Numbered from the stretch's first letter, positions 26,101 to 35,030 are shown. The stretch is DNA of 64,000 nt from Variovorax sp. TBS-050B (GCF_029893635.1 NZ_JARXYR010000002.1:1339001-1403000); one strand, 5' to 3'. Translations and numbers: made by a program. The notes: generated by a model not told the origin, from the sequence alone.

Positions 26101-26577
26101 ATGAAAATCACCAAAGACACCGTCGTCACCATCAAGTACAAGGTGGCCGACGCCCAGGGCAAGCTCATCGAGGCGAGCCCCGAGCCCATGGCTTACCTGC
26201 ATGGCGGCTACGAGAACACGCTGCCGAAGATCGAGGAAGCGCTCGAAGGCAAGGAGAAGGGCTTCCAGACCACGCTGGACCTCGCGCCCGAGGACGCCTT
26301 CGGCCAGCGCGACGAGTCGCTGGTGCGCACCATTCCCAAGTCCGAGTTCCCGCCCGGCGTGAAGGTGGGCGGCCAGCTGCAGGGCCGCCTCGACGACGGC
26401 CGCGAGCACCTGTTCACCGTGATGAAGATCAAGGGCCCCGTCGTGATGCTCGACGGCAACCACCCCTGGGCCGGCAAGGCGCTGAAGTTCAGCCTCACGG
26501 TGACCGACGTGCGCGCGGCGCAGCCGGTGGAGATCGAGCACCGGCATGTGCATGGGGCGCACGGGCACCACCACTGA
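26101..26577 (+). CDS. slyD: FKBP-type peptidyl-prolyl isomerase, SlyD-like
   Basis: A 158-residue two-domain prolyl isomerase/chaperone. The FKBP part starts ITKDTVVTIKYKVADAQG and LPKIEEALEGKEKG leads into the inserted IF chaperone domain (about residues 70-125). The tail ends in a short His-rich segment (EHRHVHGAHGHHH), a compact version of the metal-binding tail through which SlyD delivers nickel in enterobacteria. It stands alone, divergent from the amidohydrolase and convergent with the CYTH-CHAD gene. Confidence 0.92.
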   Translation: MKITKDTVVTIKYKVADAQGKLIEASPEPMAYLHGGYENTLPKIEEALEGKEKGFQTTLDLAPEDAFGQRDESLVRTIPKSEFPPGVKVGGQLQGRLDDGREHLFTVMKIKGPVVMLDGNHPWAGKALKFSLTVTDVRAAQPVEIEHRHVHGAHGHHH

Positions 26578-26600
26578 GCGGTGCGGAAAGAAAGCGTCGA

Positions 26601-28151
26601 CTAGCGCCGCTTCCAGAACCGCGGCGCGTCCTCGATCCTTGCCAGCGCCTTGCGGCAAGCCCTGGCGCCCGCGGCGCGGCGCGCACTGAACCAGCCGACC
26701 GCGAACCATGCGTGCGGATCGCGTTCGGCGGCCTCGCGGTAGAGCGCGAGCGCCACGGCCTCGTCGTTGAAGGCGCCGAGCGCGTCCTGCGCGGGCCGCA
26801 GCCGCTCGATGTAGCGGCCGGCCGCGTCGGCATCGAAGAGCGGCGCGACGAATTCGGCCAGGTAGCGCAGCCGCTTGAGCCGCTTGCGCGCGCGGTGCTG
26901 GTGCGCGGTCGAGAGCGATTCGAAGCGCCGGCCGTCGCGCACCGCCTGCTGGTGAAGATGCTTCAGGCGCTGGCGCAGCAGCCGGCGCGCATCGGCAGGG
27001 GCCAGCCCGGCATCGCCCGCGGCTGACGGTGCCGCGGCGGTGAAGCCGATCAGCGAGACCAGCACGGACTGGAAGCCCGGCGCGCGCACCACCTCGGCGG
27101 GCGCGGGCCCGGCCGCATTGGCACTGCCCGAGGCGGCGTCGAGCGGCAGCGCCGGCGGGGCCGCATCGCCCGCCTCGCGCCACTGCGCCTCGGCGAGCTG
27201 CGCCACCTGTTCACGGTCGCGCACCGCACCCAGCGCAAGAAAGGCCGCGACCAGCGGTGGCTCCCATGTGGCGACATCGAAAGCACCGTCTTCGGCATCC
27301 AGCGCCACCAGTTCGCGCAAGGCGGTGCGCAGCCGCCGGATGCCGATGCGCAATTGGTGGACCTGTTCCTCGTCGGTGCTGCCGGCCGCGATCTCGCTGG
27401 CGTTGGGCAGGATCTGATCGAGGCACGACGCGACCACGGCCTGCTGGATCGCGCGGCCGCCGATGTCGATGCGCTTCCGGTCGTCGCCGAAGCGCGGCGC
27501 CTCGGCCTTGACGGCCGGCACGCTGCCGGTGCCGGCGAGCAGCCGCGCGCCGCGCTCGGCCTTCGAGACGGTGCTGAACCAGAGCCCATGCTGCTGCGAC
27601 CAGCGCTGCGCCAGCACGACAAGGCCCTGCACGTCGCCGCGCTGCAGTTCGAGCTCGAGTTCGCACACGGGCGACTCGCGCGCCTCGGGCGTGCCCGCAT
27701 GGACGACGACCTTGCCGACGTCGAGCGCCATCTCCACCACGGCGGCGCCCGCGCCGGTGGTGCGAACGCTCCGCGTGAGCCGCACGATGTCGGTGGACTG
27801 CCGCTCGACGAGCGGCGCGTCGCCCAGCGCCGCGGCCAGCCGGTCGCCGACGGGCGTGCCGCGGTGGCGCGCCGGGTCGATCGCGGGCGCGGCCGCACCC
27901 GCGGCGCTGCCGAGGTCCACGTTGTGCTCGAGCCGGTGCAGCGCGTTGTCGCCCGTGGCCTTGGCGGTCTGGACCCAGCGCGGCCCTTCCTTGCGCAGCC
28001 GCAGCACGATGCCCTCGGCCGCGAGCCGCTGGTCGGCCGTGTCGAAATAGCGCGCCTGCAGCCGCGTGCGCGCCACCTTGCCGCGGCGCAGGGCCGCCTC
28101 CAGCGGCTTCAGGCGCTCGGGCGGAATGCAGAACTTGAACTCGATTTCCAT
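26601..28151 (-). CDS. CYTH and CHAD domain protein
   Basis: A 516-residue fusion. The N-terminal CYTH (triphosphate tunnel metalloenzyme) domain, about residues 1-205, starts with the ExExK motif (MEIEFK) and has the basic and acidic strands of the tunnel (VLRLRKEG, VEMALDVGKV, CELELELQRG). The C-terminal CHAD domain, about 250-510, is helical with conserved histidines and arginines (VHQLRIGIRRLRTALREL, ARKRLKRLRYLAEF) that bind polyphosphate. The combination resembles E. coli YgiF, an inorganic triphosphatase, so hydrolysis of triphosphate on polyphosphate granules is a reasonable proposal. Residues before MEIEFK look untranslated. Confidence 0.9.
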   Translation of the reverse strand: MEIEFKFCIPPERLKPLEAALRRGKVARTRLQARYFDTADQRLAAEGIVLRLRKEGPRWVQTAKATGDNALHRLEHNVDLGSAAGAAAPAIDPARHRGTPVGDRLAAALGDAPLVERQSTDIVRLTRSVRTTGAGAAVVEMALDVGKVVVHAGTPEARESPVCELELELQRGDVQGLVVLAQRWSQQHGLWFSTVSKAERGARLLAGTGSVPAVKAEAPRFGDDRKRIDIGGRAIQQAVVASCLDQILPNASEIAAGSTDEEQVHQLRIGIRRLRTALRELVALDAEDGAFDVATWEPPLVAAFLALGAVRDREQVAQLAEAQWREAGDAAPPALPLDAASGSANAAGPAPAEVVRAPGFQSVLVSLIGFTAAAPSAAGDAGLAPADARRLLRQRLKHLHQQAVRDGRRFESLSTAHQHRARKRLKRLRYLAEFVAPLFDADAAGRYIERLRPAQDALGAFNDEAVALALYREAAERDPHAWFAVGWFSARRAAGARACRKALARIEDAPRFWKRR

Positions 28152-28232
28152 GGGCCCATGATGCCGCCTCTTTGGCGGCCGCCCCCCATTGCCCCGGCGG
28201 CGCGCGCGCCCAAGGCGGTCATGAAAAATAAA

Positions 28233-28279
28233 TGTGGACGCCGTACATTTTCTTTGGTATCTTTTGTGGACGGCGTACA
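28233..28279 (+). promoter_or_regulatory. Twin 15-bp operators around the VOC gene promoter
   Basis: Two near-identical copies of TGTGGACGSCGTACA, at 28233-28247 and 28265-28279, differ at one base and are 32 bases apart, about three helical turns. Each is an imperfect palindrome. A promoter lies between and through them: TGGACG (28235-28240), 17 bases, TATCTT (28258-28263). One copy therefore covers the -35 and the other the start point, the layout of repression by a TetR-like dimer encoded elsewhere. Confidence 0.65.
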
Positions 28280-28329
28280 CAAGACGTCGTTCCACATCCC
28301 AACCACCTCATCGACTCAAGGAAGACACC

Positions 28330-28755
28330 ATGGCCAACAAGCAAATCTTCGTGAACCTCGCCGTCAAGGACCTCGAGAAGTCCAAGGCTTTCTTCGCCGC
28401 GCTCGGCTACACCTTCAACCCGCAGTTCACGGATGCGAACGCCGCCTGCATGGTGATCCACGAAGGCAGCATCCACGCGATGCTGCTGGTCGAGGAGTTC
28501 TTCAAGACCTTCACGAGCAAGAGCCTGGCCGACACCAGCCAGAGTACCGAAGTGCTGCTGTGCCTCTCGTGCGACAGCCGCGCCGAGGTCGACGAGATGG
28601 TGGCCAAGGCGGTGGCCGCAGGCGGCACGGCGCCGCGTCCGCCGCAGGACTACGGCTTCATGTACGGCCATGGCTTCCAGGACATCGACGGCCACCTGTG
28701 GGAGCTGATGTACATGGACCCGAACGCCGAGGTGCCGCACCAGAACGCCGCCTGA
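28330..28755 (+). CDS. VOC (glyoxalase/bleomycin resistance) family protein
   Basis: A 141-residue protein with two beta-alpha-beta-beta-beta modules of the vicinal oxygen chelate fold (IFVNLAVKDLEKSKAFFAALGYTF and the later EVLLCLSCDSRAEVDEM). The C-terminal DIDGHLWELMYMDP carries the usual metal-site glutamate region. It resembles the glyoxalase-like proteins often induced with stress or xenobiotic regulators. Its promoter is overlapped by two matching operator sites, so expression is probably tightly repressed until an inducer appears. Reaction unknown. Confidence 0.88.
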   Translation: MANKQIFVNLAVKDLEKSKAFFAALGYTFNPQFTDANAACMVIHEGSIHAMLLVEEFFKTFTSKSLADTSQSTEVLLCLSCDSRAEVDEMVAKAVAAGGTAPRPPQDYGFMYGHGFQDIDGHLWELMYMDPNAEVPHQNAA

Positions 28756-28913
28756 GCCGGCGCGCCCGCGAGCTCCGCGCGATGCCCATCGTTCCATATG
28801 CGCTCCTCACTGTCGCGCGAACGGGGTCTACCCGCGCCCGGCGGCGCCCCGATGTTCCAGGGATCGGCACCGCGGAGATGGCGGCGCCCCACCCCCAGCA
28901 AAGGAACACCGGC

Positions 28914-29972
28914 ATGTCCGACCCTCGCAGCAGCCCCATCGTGCAGATCAAGCCCCTCGGCTTTCCGTGGCCGACGATCGATCCCTTCCTGTTCTGCGTC
29001 TATCACGACGATGCCTATCCGAAGGGCAACGCGCAGATGGGACCCGAGGCGCCGCTGGCCGGGCGGCAGATCGGACAGGATTTCAGCCGCAAGGACGGCT
29101 GGAGCATGTACCACGGCGAGACCGTGCCGGGCTTTCCCGCGCATCCGCACCGCGGCTTCGAGACGGTGACGATCGTGCGCAAGGGACTGGTCGACCATTC
29201 CGACTCGCTGGGCGCCACCGCGCGCTTCGGCGGCGGCGACGTGCAGTGGCTCACGGCTGGCAAGGGCATCTCGCACAGCGAGATGTTCCCGCTGCTCGAC
29301 GCCGGGGCGGCCAACCCGCTCGAGCTGTTCCAGATCTGGCTCAACCTGCCGGCCAGCCACAAGATGGCCGAGCCGCATTTCACGATGTTCTGGTCGCAGG
29401 CCATTCCACGCCTCGCGTCCGACGATCCGGCGGGCGGGCGCACCGAGGTCTCGGTGATCGCGGGCCGGCTCGGCGGCGCGGCCGCTGGCGGCGGCGCGGT
29501 CGAGCCGCTCGCGCCGCCGCCCGATTCATGGGCCTCGCAGGCCGATGCCGACCTGGCGATCTGGACCCTGAAGATGACGCCCGGCGCCCGCTGGACGCTG
29601 CCGCCCGCCGCGGGCAAAGGCACGCGGCGCATGCTGTACTTCTTCAAGGGTGCGGCGGTGCAGGTCGCCGGCGAGCGCGTGCAGATGCCGGCGGCGGTGG
29701 AGCTGCGTGCCGATGCCGCGGTGGAGCTGGTCAACGGCGTCGAGGGAACCAGCGAATTCCTCGTGCTGCAGGGCCGGCCGATCGGCGAGCCGGTGGCGCA
29801 GTACGGGCCGTTCGTGATGAACACGCAGGCCGAGATCAGCCAGGCGCTGGACGACTACCGGCGCACGCAGTTCGGCGGCTGGCCCTGGCCCGATGCGGCG
29901 CCGGTGCACGCCCGCGGCGCCGGGCGCTTCGCGCGGCATCCGGACGGGCGCGAGGAAGTGCCGGGCGCCTGA
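28914..29972 (+). CDS. Pirin family protein
   Basis: A 352-residue bicupin. The N-terminal cupin has the pirin metal-binding signature HPHRGFETVT with later HSE (GISHSEMF), followed by a C-terminal cupin (MLYFFKGAAVQVAGERV). Bacterial pirins include quercetin dioxygenases and enzyme regulators. It is about 160 bases after the VOC gene with a recognisable AAGGAA before its ATG; cotranscription is possible. No specific substrate can be assigned. Confidence 0.88.
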   Translation: MSDPRSSPIVQIKPLGFPWPTIDPFLFCVYHDDAYPKGNAQMGPEAPLAGRQIGQDFSRKDGWSMYHGETVPGFPAHPHRGFETVTIVRKGLVDHSDSLGATARFGGGDVQWLTAGKGISHSEMFPLLDAGAANPLELFQIWLNLPASHKMAEPHFTMFWSQAIPRLASDDPAGGRTEVSVIAGRLGGAAAGGGAVEPLAPPPDSWASQADADLAIWTLKMTPGARWTLPPAAGKGTRRMLYFFKGAAVQVAGERVQMPAAVELRADAAVELVNGVEGTSEFLVLQGRPIGEPVAQYGPFVMNTQAEISQALDDYRRTQFGGWPWPDAAPVHARGAGRFARHPDGREEVPGA

Positions 29973-29990
29973 GGGACGAAGGCGCCCGCG

Positions 29991-30281
29991 TCAGAAGGTC
30001 CGGAGGACTTCGACGCCGAGCGCCGTCATGCTCGGCACGAACTCGGTCACGTCGAGCCGCGCGACGCCGCCCTGCACGAAGGGGTCGCGCGCCAGTGCCG
30101 CCTCGAGCGCCTCGCGGTCGCCCGAGCGCGCGAGGATCACGCCGCCCTTGCGCGGCACCTGCCGGCCCGAGGCCACGAACAGCCCGCTCGCGTAATGCTT
30201 CTTGAGCCAGGCCATGTGCGGGTCCATCAACGCATCCACTTCTTCGAGCGGGCGGATGTAGGTGAGGCTGACGATGTACAT
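29991..30281 (-). CDS. YciI-like protein
   Basis: A 96-residue ferredoxin-like-fold protein of the YciI/YCII family (MYIVSLTYIRPLEEVDALMDPHMAWLKKH, with the conserved His-Asp pair region and GGVILARSGDREALEAALARDPF). Family members can act in dechlorination or as small enzymes of unknown reaction. The ATG gives the normal YciI start. It is convergent with the pirin gene, 18 bases apart. Confidence 0.87.
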   Translation of the reverse strand: MYIVSLTYIRPLEEVDALMDPHMAWLKKHYASGLFVASGRQVPRKGGVILARSGDREALEAALARDPFVQGGVARLDVTEFVPSMTALGVEVLRTF

Positions 30282-30558
30282 GGGCAGGCGGGCGTGGTGC
30301 GACAGGGCCGATCCTATCGGCCCACGCAGGGCACCTGCCGCGCGAGAGTGTGTCGGACGCGTAACGTTGTCGCGGCCTGTTTGCCGATTCGTGGATCCGC
30401 AGCGCCGCCAGCATGCGGTGCGCGTGAGAACTTTCGTGGACTTCATCGCGACCGCGCTCGCAGGGACGACGCGTCGCCGGGGCCTGAGACGCTGTAAGGG
30501 TCGGCGGCTTTCTGCTACCGTCATTCGCATCGACCCCGACCCCTCGGAGAACCGCCCC

Positions 30559-31629
30559 ATGCCGCTTCGCCCGTCGCCGATCCTGCCGCCCGGCTTCATA
30601 CCGCCGTACCTGCTGGACCGGCTGGCCGAGCGGGCCGGCGCGCATGCGAGCGCACGCGCGGCGCAGACGCTGATGATCGACCGCGAGCACCGCGGGCTGC
30701 GCGAGGCCACGGCCGCGCACACGCTCTCGGCGCAGCCGGCGCCGCGCTACGTGCGGCGCAATGCGCCCGAACGTGCCATCCACGACGCCGAGCACAGCAC
30801 GAACCTGCCCGGCCGGCTGGTGCGCGCCGAAGGCCAGGCCGCCACCGGCGACATCGCGGCCGACGAGGCCTACGAGCACCTCGGCGCCACCTACCGGCTC
30901 TTCCGCGAGGTCTACGAGCGCGACTCGATCGACGACGCGGGCCTGCCGCTCACGGGCAGCGTGCACTACGGCAAGGACTACGACAACGCCTTCTGGAACG
31001 GCCGGCAGATGGTGTTCGGCGACGGCGACGGCGAGGTGATGAACCGCTTCACCATCGCGGTGGACATCATCGGCCACGAACTCACGCACGGCGTGATCGA
31101 CCACGAGTCGGCCCTGATCTACGAAGGCCAGTCGGGCGCGCTGAACGAATCGGTCTGCGACGTGTTCGGCGTGCTGGTCAAGCAGTACCTGCTGAAGCAG
31201 GCCGCCGCCGAGGCCGACTGGCTCATCGGCGCGGGGCTGTTCACCGACAGGGTCGCGGCACGCGCGCTGCGTTCGATGGCCGCGCCGGGCACGGCCTACG
31301 ACGACCCGGTGCTCGGCCAGGACCCGCAGCCGGCCCACATGCGGGACTTCGTGGTCACGCGGCAGGACAATGGCGGCGTGCACATCAATTCCGGCATTCC
31401 GAACCGCGCCTTCCATCTCGCCGCCACGGCCCTGCCGGGCGCGGCCTGGGACACCGCGGGCCGCGTCTGGTACGACACGGTCTGCGACCGGCGGCTGCGC
31501 CGCGATGCCGATTTCGCGGCCTTCGCGCAGCTGAGCGCGGAGAATGCCGCCAGGCGCTTCGGCGCCGGCAGCCCGGCGGCGCAGGCCGTGGTCGCCGCAT
31601 GGAACACCGTGGGAGTCACCGCATCATGA
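30559..31629 (+). CDS. M4-family metallopeptidase, protealysin-like
   Basis: A 356-residue thermolysin-family zinc protease. Zinc ligands lie in HELTH (173-177) with Glu197 in NESVCD; VHINSGIPN supplies the catalytic histidine region. There is no signal peptide; instead a short N-terminal propeptide with PPYLLDRLAE resembles the PPYxL motif of protealysin-type precursors, which remain in the cell or leave by non-classical routes. The stop overlaps the start of a gene for an emfourin-type inhibitor, the arrangement of the protealysin operon in Serratia. The pair likely forms a controlled protease-inhibitor system. Confidence 0.92.
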   Translation: MPLRPSPILPPGFIPPYLLDRLAERAGAHASARAAQTLMIDREHRGLREATAAHTLSAQPAPRYVRRNAPERAIHDAEHSTNLPGRLVRAEGQAATGDIAADEAYEHLGATYRLFREVYERDSIDDAGLPLTGSVHYGKDYDNAFWNGRQMVFGDGDGEVMNRFTIAVDIIGHELTHGVIDHESALIYEGQSGALNESVCDVFGVLVKQYLLKQAAAEADWLIGAGLFTDRVAARALRSMAAPGTAYDDPVLGQDPQPAHMRDFVVTRQDNGGVHINSGIPNRAFHLAATALPGAAWDTAGRVWYDTVCDRRLRRDADFAAFAQLSAENAARRFGAGSPAAQAVVAAWNTVGVTAS

Positions 31630-31976
31630 TTCAGCTTCCGCCACTGGACCAGGCCGCGGTCGTCCGCGTCACGCGCGAGGGCGGCATCGCCTACGTGCCG
31701 GGCCTCTCGCGGCCGCGCAGCTACCAGCTCGGCAACTGCAGCGAGGAACTGCGCGCGCAGATCGACCGCGCGCTGCAGAGCGCCGCGCCCCATGCGGGCG
31801 AGGCCGGCGCCGCGCGCTCGCCGGGCGGCGACCAGCGCGTCTACCGCGTGGAGGTGGTGATGCAGAGCAGCAGCAGCAGCACCGCGATGCAGTCGGGCTC
31901 GGTGAGCTTCGAGGTGCCCGAGGCCGAGGCGCCCGAGGCGCTGGTCCACCTCTGGAAAGACGCCGCCGAGCGCTGA
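31626..31976 (+). CDS. Emfourin-like M4 protease inhibitor
   Basis: A 116-residue cytoplasmic protein with a start that overlaps the protease stop as ATGA. It has the character of emfourin, the protealysin inhibitor: a short beta-rich opening (AVVRVTREGGIAYVPGL), RSYQLGNCSEELRAQIDRAL in the middle, and a paired strand section with YRVEVVMQSSSSSTAMQSGSVSFEVP. Tight coupling to the protease implies stoichiometric inhibition of the mature enzyme in the producing cell. Assignment rests on position plus general resemblance. Confidence 0.78.
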   Translation: MIQLPPLDQAAVVRVTREGGIAYVPGLSRPRSYQLGNCSEELRAQIDRALQSAAPHAGEAGAARSPGGDQRVYRVEVVMQSSSSSTAMQSGSVSFEVPEAEAPEALVHLWKDAAER

Positions 31977-31985
31977 GCCCCGCCT

Positions 31986-33314
31986 TCAGGGCCCGCCGAC
32001 CAGCGTCGACGCCACGAGCCACACGTTGGCCGCGCCGATCACGCCGAACAGCGCCCACGCCAGCAGCCTGACCACCGCGCCGTTGGCGAAATCGCCCATC
32101 AGCGCGCGGTCGCTCGTGAAGCGGATCAGCGGCCACATCGCGAACGGCAGCTGGAAGCTCAGCACCACCTGGCTCAGCACCAGCATCTTGCCCACGCCGC
32201 CGTCGCCGAACCACCAGACGCCGAGGAAGGCCGGCCCCAGCGCCAGCGCGCGCGTGATCAGCCGGCGCTGCCAGCACGGGATCTTCAGGTCGAGAAAGCC
32301 TTCCATGATGATCTGCCCCGCGATCGTGCCGGTGAAGGTCGAGCTCTGGCCCGAAGCGAGCAGCGCGATGCCGAACAGCGTGGCCGCGAACGCGCTGCCG
32401 ACGATCGGTTCGATCAACCGGTAGGCGTCGTCGATCTCGGTCACCGCCACGTGGCCGGTGCTGTGGAAGGCGCTGGCCGCGAGCACCATGATGGCCGCAT
32501 TGACCAGCAGCGCGAGCGAGAGCGAGATCACCGCATCGAAGGTGCAGAAGCGCACCGCCTCGCGCCGCGCCGCGTCGCTGTCGGCCACGAGCCGGGTCTG
32601 CACGATGGACGAATGCAGGTAGAGGTTGTGCGGCATCACCGTGGCGCCGACGACGCCGATGGCCAGGTAGAGCGCGCCGGGCTGCTGCAGGCGCTCGAAG
32701 CTCGGCGCGAAACCCATCGCCACGCCGAACCAGTTCGGCTGCGACATCGCGAGCTCCACCACGAAGCAGCCAGCGATGGTGCCGACCAGGCCGAGCACGA
32801 TCGCCTCGACGCGGCGAAAACCCGCGCCCTGCAGCCCCAGCACGAGCAGCGTGTCGAAGGCCGTGATCGCGATGCCCACCGGAATCGACACGCCGAACAG
32901 CAGGTGCAGCGCGAGCGCACTGCCGAGCACTTCGGCGAGGTCGCAGGCGACGATCGCGAGTTCGGCGCCGAGCCAGAGAAAGCGGCGCGTGCGCGGCCCG
33001 TAGCGTTCGCGGCAGGCGCGCGCCAGGTCCTTCTGCGCCACGATGCCGAGCCGCACGCACAGCGTCTGCAGCAGCATGGCCGCGAGGCTCGCGAGCAGCA
33101 CCACGAACAGCAGCCCGTAGCCGAAGCGCGAGCCGGCCTCGATGTCGGTGGCCCAGTTGCCCGGGTCCATGTAGCCGACCGACACCAGGAGCCCCGGGCC
33201 CGCGTAGCGCAGCAGCTTCTTGCCGAAGGGAAGTTCCTGCGGAACCGCGACGCTGCCCTTGACTTCGGACGGACAGAAGGGCGCGGTGGCGGTGCGGGGC
33301 AGGGGAAAGAACAT
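31986..33314 (-). CDS. mntH: Nramp-family divalent metal transporter
   Basis: A 442-residue inner-membrane proton-coupled importer for Mn2+ (and Fe2+). The metal-binding DPGNWATDIEAG in the first helix and MPHNLYLHS in the sixth identify Nramp; about eleven transmembrane helices can be traced. A roughly 28-residue N-terminal extension precedes the conserved core (KKLLRYAGPGLLVSVGYMDPGN). No MntR- or Fur-like site was recognised upstream. It is convergent with the inhibitor gene. Confidence 0.92.
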   Translation of the reverse strand: MFFPLPRTATAPFCPSEVKGSVAVPQELPFGKKLLRYAGPGLLVSVGYMDPGNWATDIEAGSRFGYGLLFVVLLASLAAMLLQTLCVRLGIVAQKDLARACRERYGPRTRRFLWLGAELAIVACDLAEVLGSALALHLLFGVSIPVGIAITAFDTLLVLGLQGAGFRRVEAIVLGLVGTIAGCFVVELAMSQPNWFGVAMGFAPSFERLQQPGALYLAIGVVGATVMPHNLYLHSSIVQTRLVADSDAARREAVRFCTFDAVISLSLALLVNAAIMVLAASAFHSTGHVAVTEIDDAYRLIEPIVGSAFAATLFGIALLASGQSSTFTGTIAGQIIMEGFLDLKIPCWQRRLITRALALGPAFLGVWWFGDGGVGKMLVLSQVVLSFQLPFAMWPLIRFTSDRALMGDFANGAVVRLLAWALFGVIGAANVWLVASTLVGGP

Positions 33315-33420
33315 GCGCGCGATGATAGGGGGCGTCGCGTGCGGGACCCGCGCCCGTGCAGGCGAGCTTTTAGAGTCGGTTCTTCTTCATCCACCACCTC
33401 ATCCAACGGAGCGTTCTTCC

Positions 33421-33729
33421 ATGATCCACGTCGTCGCCGTCGTCACCGCCAAGCCCGGCCAGCGCGCACAACTGCTCGAGGCCTTCGCCGCCAACCGCGC
33501 GGCCGTGCTGGCCGAGGCGGGCTGCATCGAATACGGTGCCACCGTCGACGCGGCGGGCGTGCCGCCATCGAAGGCCAGCTTCGGCCCCGACACCTTCGTG
33601 GTGATCGAGAAGTGGGAGACGCTGGCCCACCTGCAGGCCCATGCGGTGGCGCCGCACATGAAGGCCCATGGCGAGAAGACCAAGGCGCTGGTCGAGAGCA
33701 AGCTGATCCACGTGCTCGAGCCGGTCTGA
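33421..33729 (+). CDS. Antibiotic biosynthesis monooxygenase (ABM)-domain protein, YgiN-like
   Basis: A 102-residue dimeric ferredoxin-like-fold protein. The ABM pattern is visible as HVVAVVTAKPGQRAQLLEAF, AGCIEYGATVD, FVVIEKWETLAHLQAH and the trailing HMKAH. Relatives include the quinol monooxygenase YgiN and small-molecule-modifying enzymes. It is alone on its strand, with a weak promoter region upstream. Specific substrate unknown. Confidence 0.87.
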   Translation: MIHVVAVVTAKPGQRAQLLEAFAANRAAVLAEAGCIEYGATVDAAGVPPSKASFGPDTFVVIEKWETLAHLQAHAVAPHMKAHGEKTKALVESKLIHVLEPV

Positions 33730-33805
33730 GGCCGCCGCTTCGCAGGCGGCGCGATGCCTGCTACCCTCGCGCCCGGGAGCAGGATCTCGAGGAGGGACTC
33801 AGGAC

Positions 33806-34372
33806 ATGGCGATCTTCCGAAGGCGCGGCTTGCTGCTGCTGGCCGCCGCGCTGCTCGCGTCGGGCTGCGCCCAACTGGCCGCGCCGCCCTATGCGGCCGA
33901 CTACGAAGCACTCGACCGGCTCGAAGCCACGCGCCCCGGCATGGTGGCCGTGGCGCGGGTGCAGCCCACTGATCCCGCCGACAGCATCAACAGCGTGAGT
34001 TTGCGCCGCGCGCGGCTGCGCTCGCCGAGCGGCAGCTTCGCGCAGTACCTCGAAGACGCGCTGGTGCGCGACCTCGGCGAGATCGGCGCCTACGACGCCA
34101 AAGCACCGACGCGCATCGCCGCGCGCATCCTCGTCAACGAACTCGACCTCGGCCTCATCAACGGCACCGGCCGCATGGAGGTGGACGTCGTGGTCACGCG
34201 CGCGGCCGTGCAGACGCTGCGCAAGACCTACCGCGGCGAGATCGCCTTCGATTCGAGCTACGCGAACATCGTGGCGGTGCCCGCGGGCCAGGCCGCCTAC
34301 CCGCGGCTGGTGCGCGCGTTGCTGCGGCAGATGTATGCCGATCCGCAATTCATCGCCGCCATCGCGCCCTGA
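33806..34372 (+). CDS. Predicted lipoprotein of unknown function
   Basis: A 188-residue protein with a lipoprotein signal (RRRGLLLLAAALLASGC, lipobox LASGC). The mature part mixes strands and helices (VSLRRARLRSPSGSFAQYLEDALVRDLGEIG; TRIAARILVNELDLG), in the style of envelope proteins related to ABC-transport auxiliary lipoproteins, but I do not recognise a named family. It is followed after 20 bases by a second lipoprotein gene of similar size, probably in one operon. Confidence 0.8.
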   Translation: MAIFRRRGLLLLAAALLASGCAQLAAPPYAADYEALDRLEATRPGMVAVARVQPTDPADSINSVSLRRARLRSPSGSFAQYLEDALVRDLGEIGAYDAKAPTRIAARILVNELDLGLINGTGRMEVDVVVTRAAVQTLRKTYRGEIAFDSSYANIVAVPAGQAAYPRLVRALLRQMYADPQFIAAIAP

Positions 34373-34392
34373 AACCGGAGCTCTGCCGCACC

Positions 34393-34989
34393 ATGCCGCT
34401 TCACCCGTCTCGCGTCCTTCGCCTGTTCTCCATCGCCGTCATGGCGGCGCTGCTCGCGGCCTGCAGCCATCCGATCACCATGATCACCGAGACCGCGCCG
34501 CCGCGCGCGGTGGCGCACCTCGTGCCGAAGAAGGTGGCCTACGTGATGACCGATGCCCAGCGCGAGCAGCAGGTCGTGACGCCGGGCGGCAGCGGCGACC
34601 GGGTGAGCTACTACCCGTACCGCGACCTCGAGAAGTCGATCCGCGACGCACTGCGCGCGGTCTACCGCGACGTGGTCGTGCTGCGCACCGCGGGCGACGC
34701 GAAGGCCAACGAGGCGGCCGGCATCTCGCTGGTGTTCACGCCGCAGATCAAGACCGATTCGAGCTCCTCGTCCTGGCTCACCTGGCCGCCGACCTCGTTC
34801 AGCGTGGAAGTGAGCTGCACCGTGACCGATGCCTCGGGCGCCGAGGTCACGCGCGTGCGCGCGGTCGGCAACGGCACGGCGCAGTTCGGCGAATTCAAGG
34901 GCGACTACGGGCTCGCGGCGCGGCGCGCGGCCAGGCAGATGACCTCGCAACTGAGCAGCGAGATCCGCCGCGACGAGAAGCTGCGCTGA
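34393..34989 (+). CDS. Predicted lipoprotein of unknown function
   Basis: A 198-residue protein with lipoprotein signal (MAALLAACS, lipobox LLAAC). The mature region contains TSFSVEVSCTVTDASGAEV and a tandem of serines (SSSSSW), consistent with an outer-membrane-anchored beta-rich protein. It is the second of a lipoprotein pair and is followed by a strong bidirectional terminator. The pair may act together in the envelope; no family was recognised. Confidence 0.8.
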   Translation: MPLHPSRVLRLFSIAVMAALLAACSHPITMITETAPPRAVAHLVPKKVAYVMTDAQREQQVVTPGGSGDRVSYYPYRDLEKSIRDALRAVYRDVVVLRTAGDAKANEAAGISLVFTPQIKTDSSSSSWLTWPPTSFSVEVSCTVTDASGAEVTRVRAVGNGTAQFGEFKGDYGLAARRAARQMTSQLSSEIRRDEKLR

Positions 34990-35006
34990 TCGCTTCCGGC
35001 CAGAAA

Positions 35007-35030
35007 AAAACGCGCCCTCGGGCGCGTTTT
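35007..35030. terminator. Bidirectional terminator between lipoprotein and gap genes
   Basis: AAAACGCGCCC and GGGCGCGTTTT pair perfectly around two bases. A-rich and T-rich flanks on both sides let it end transcripts from either strand, which converge here. Confidence 0.85.

Noticed and set aside
30282..30558. Gap between the YciI and M4 protease genes
   Set aside because: Holds a GGGCCGAT/ATCGGCCC hairpin near 30306-30324 but no frame with coding signs and no clear promoter pair; no feature called.
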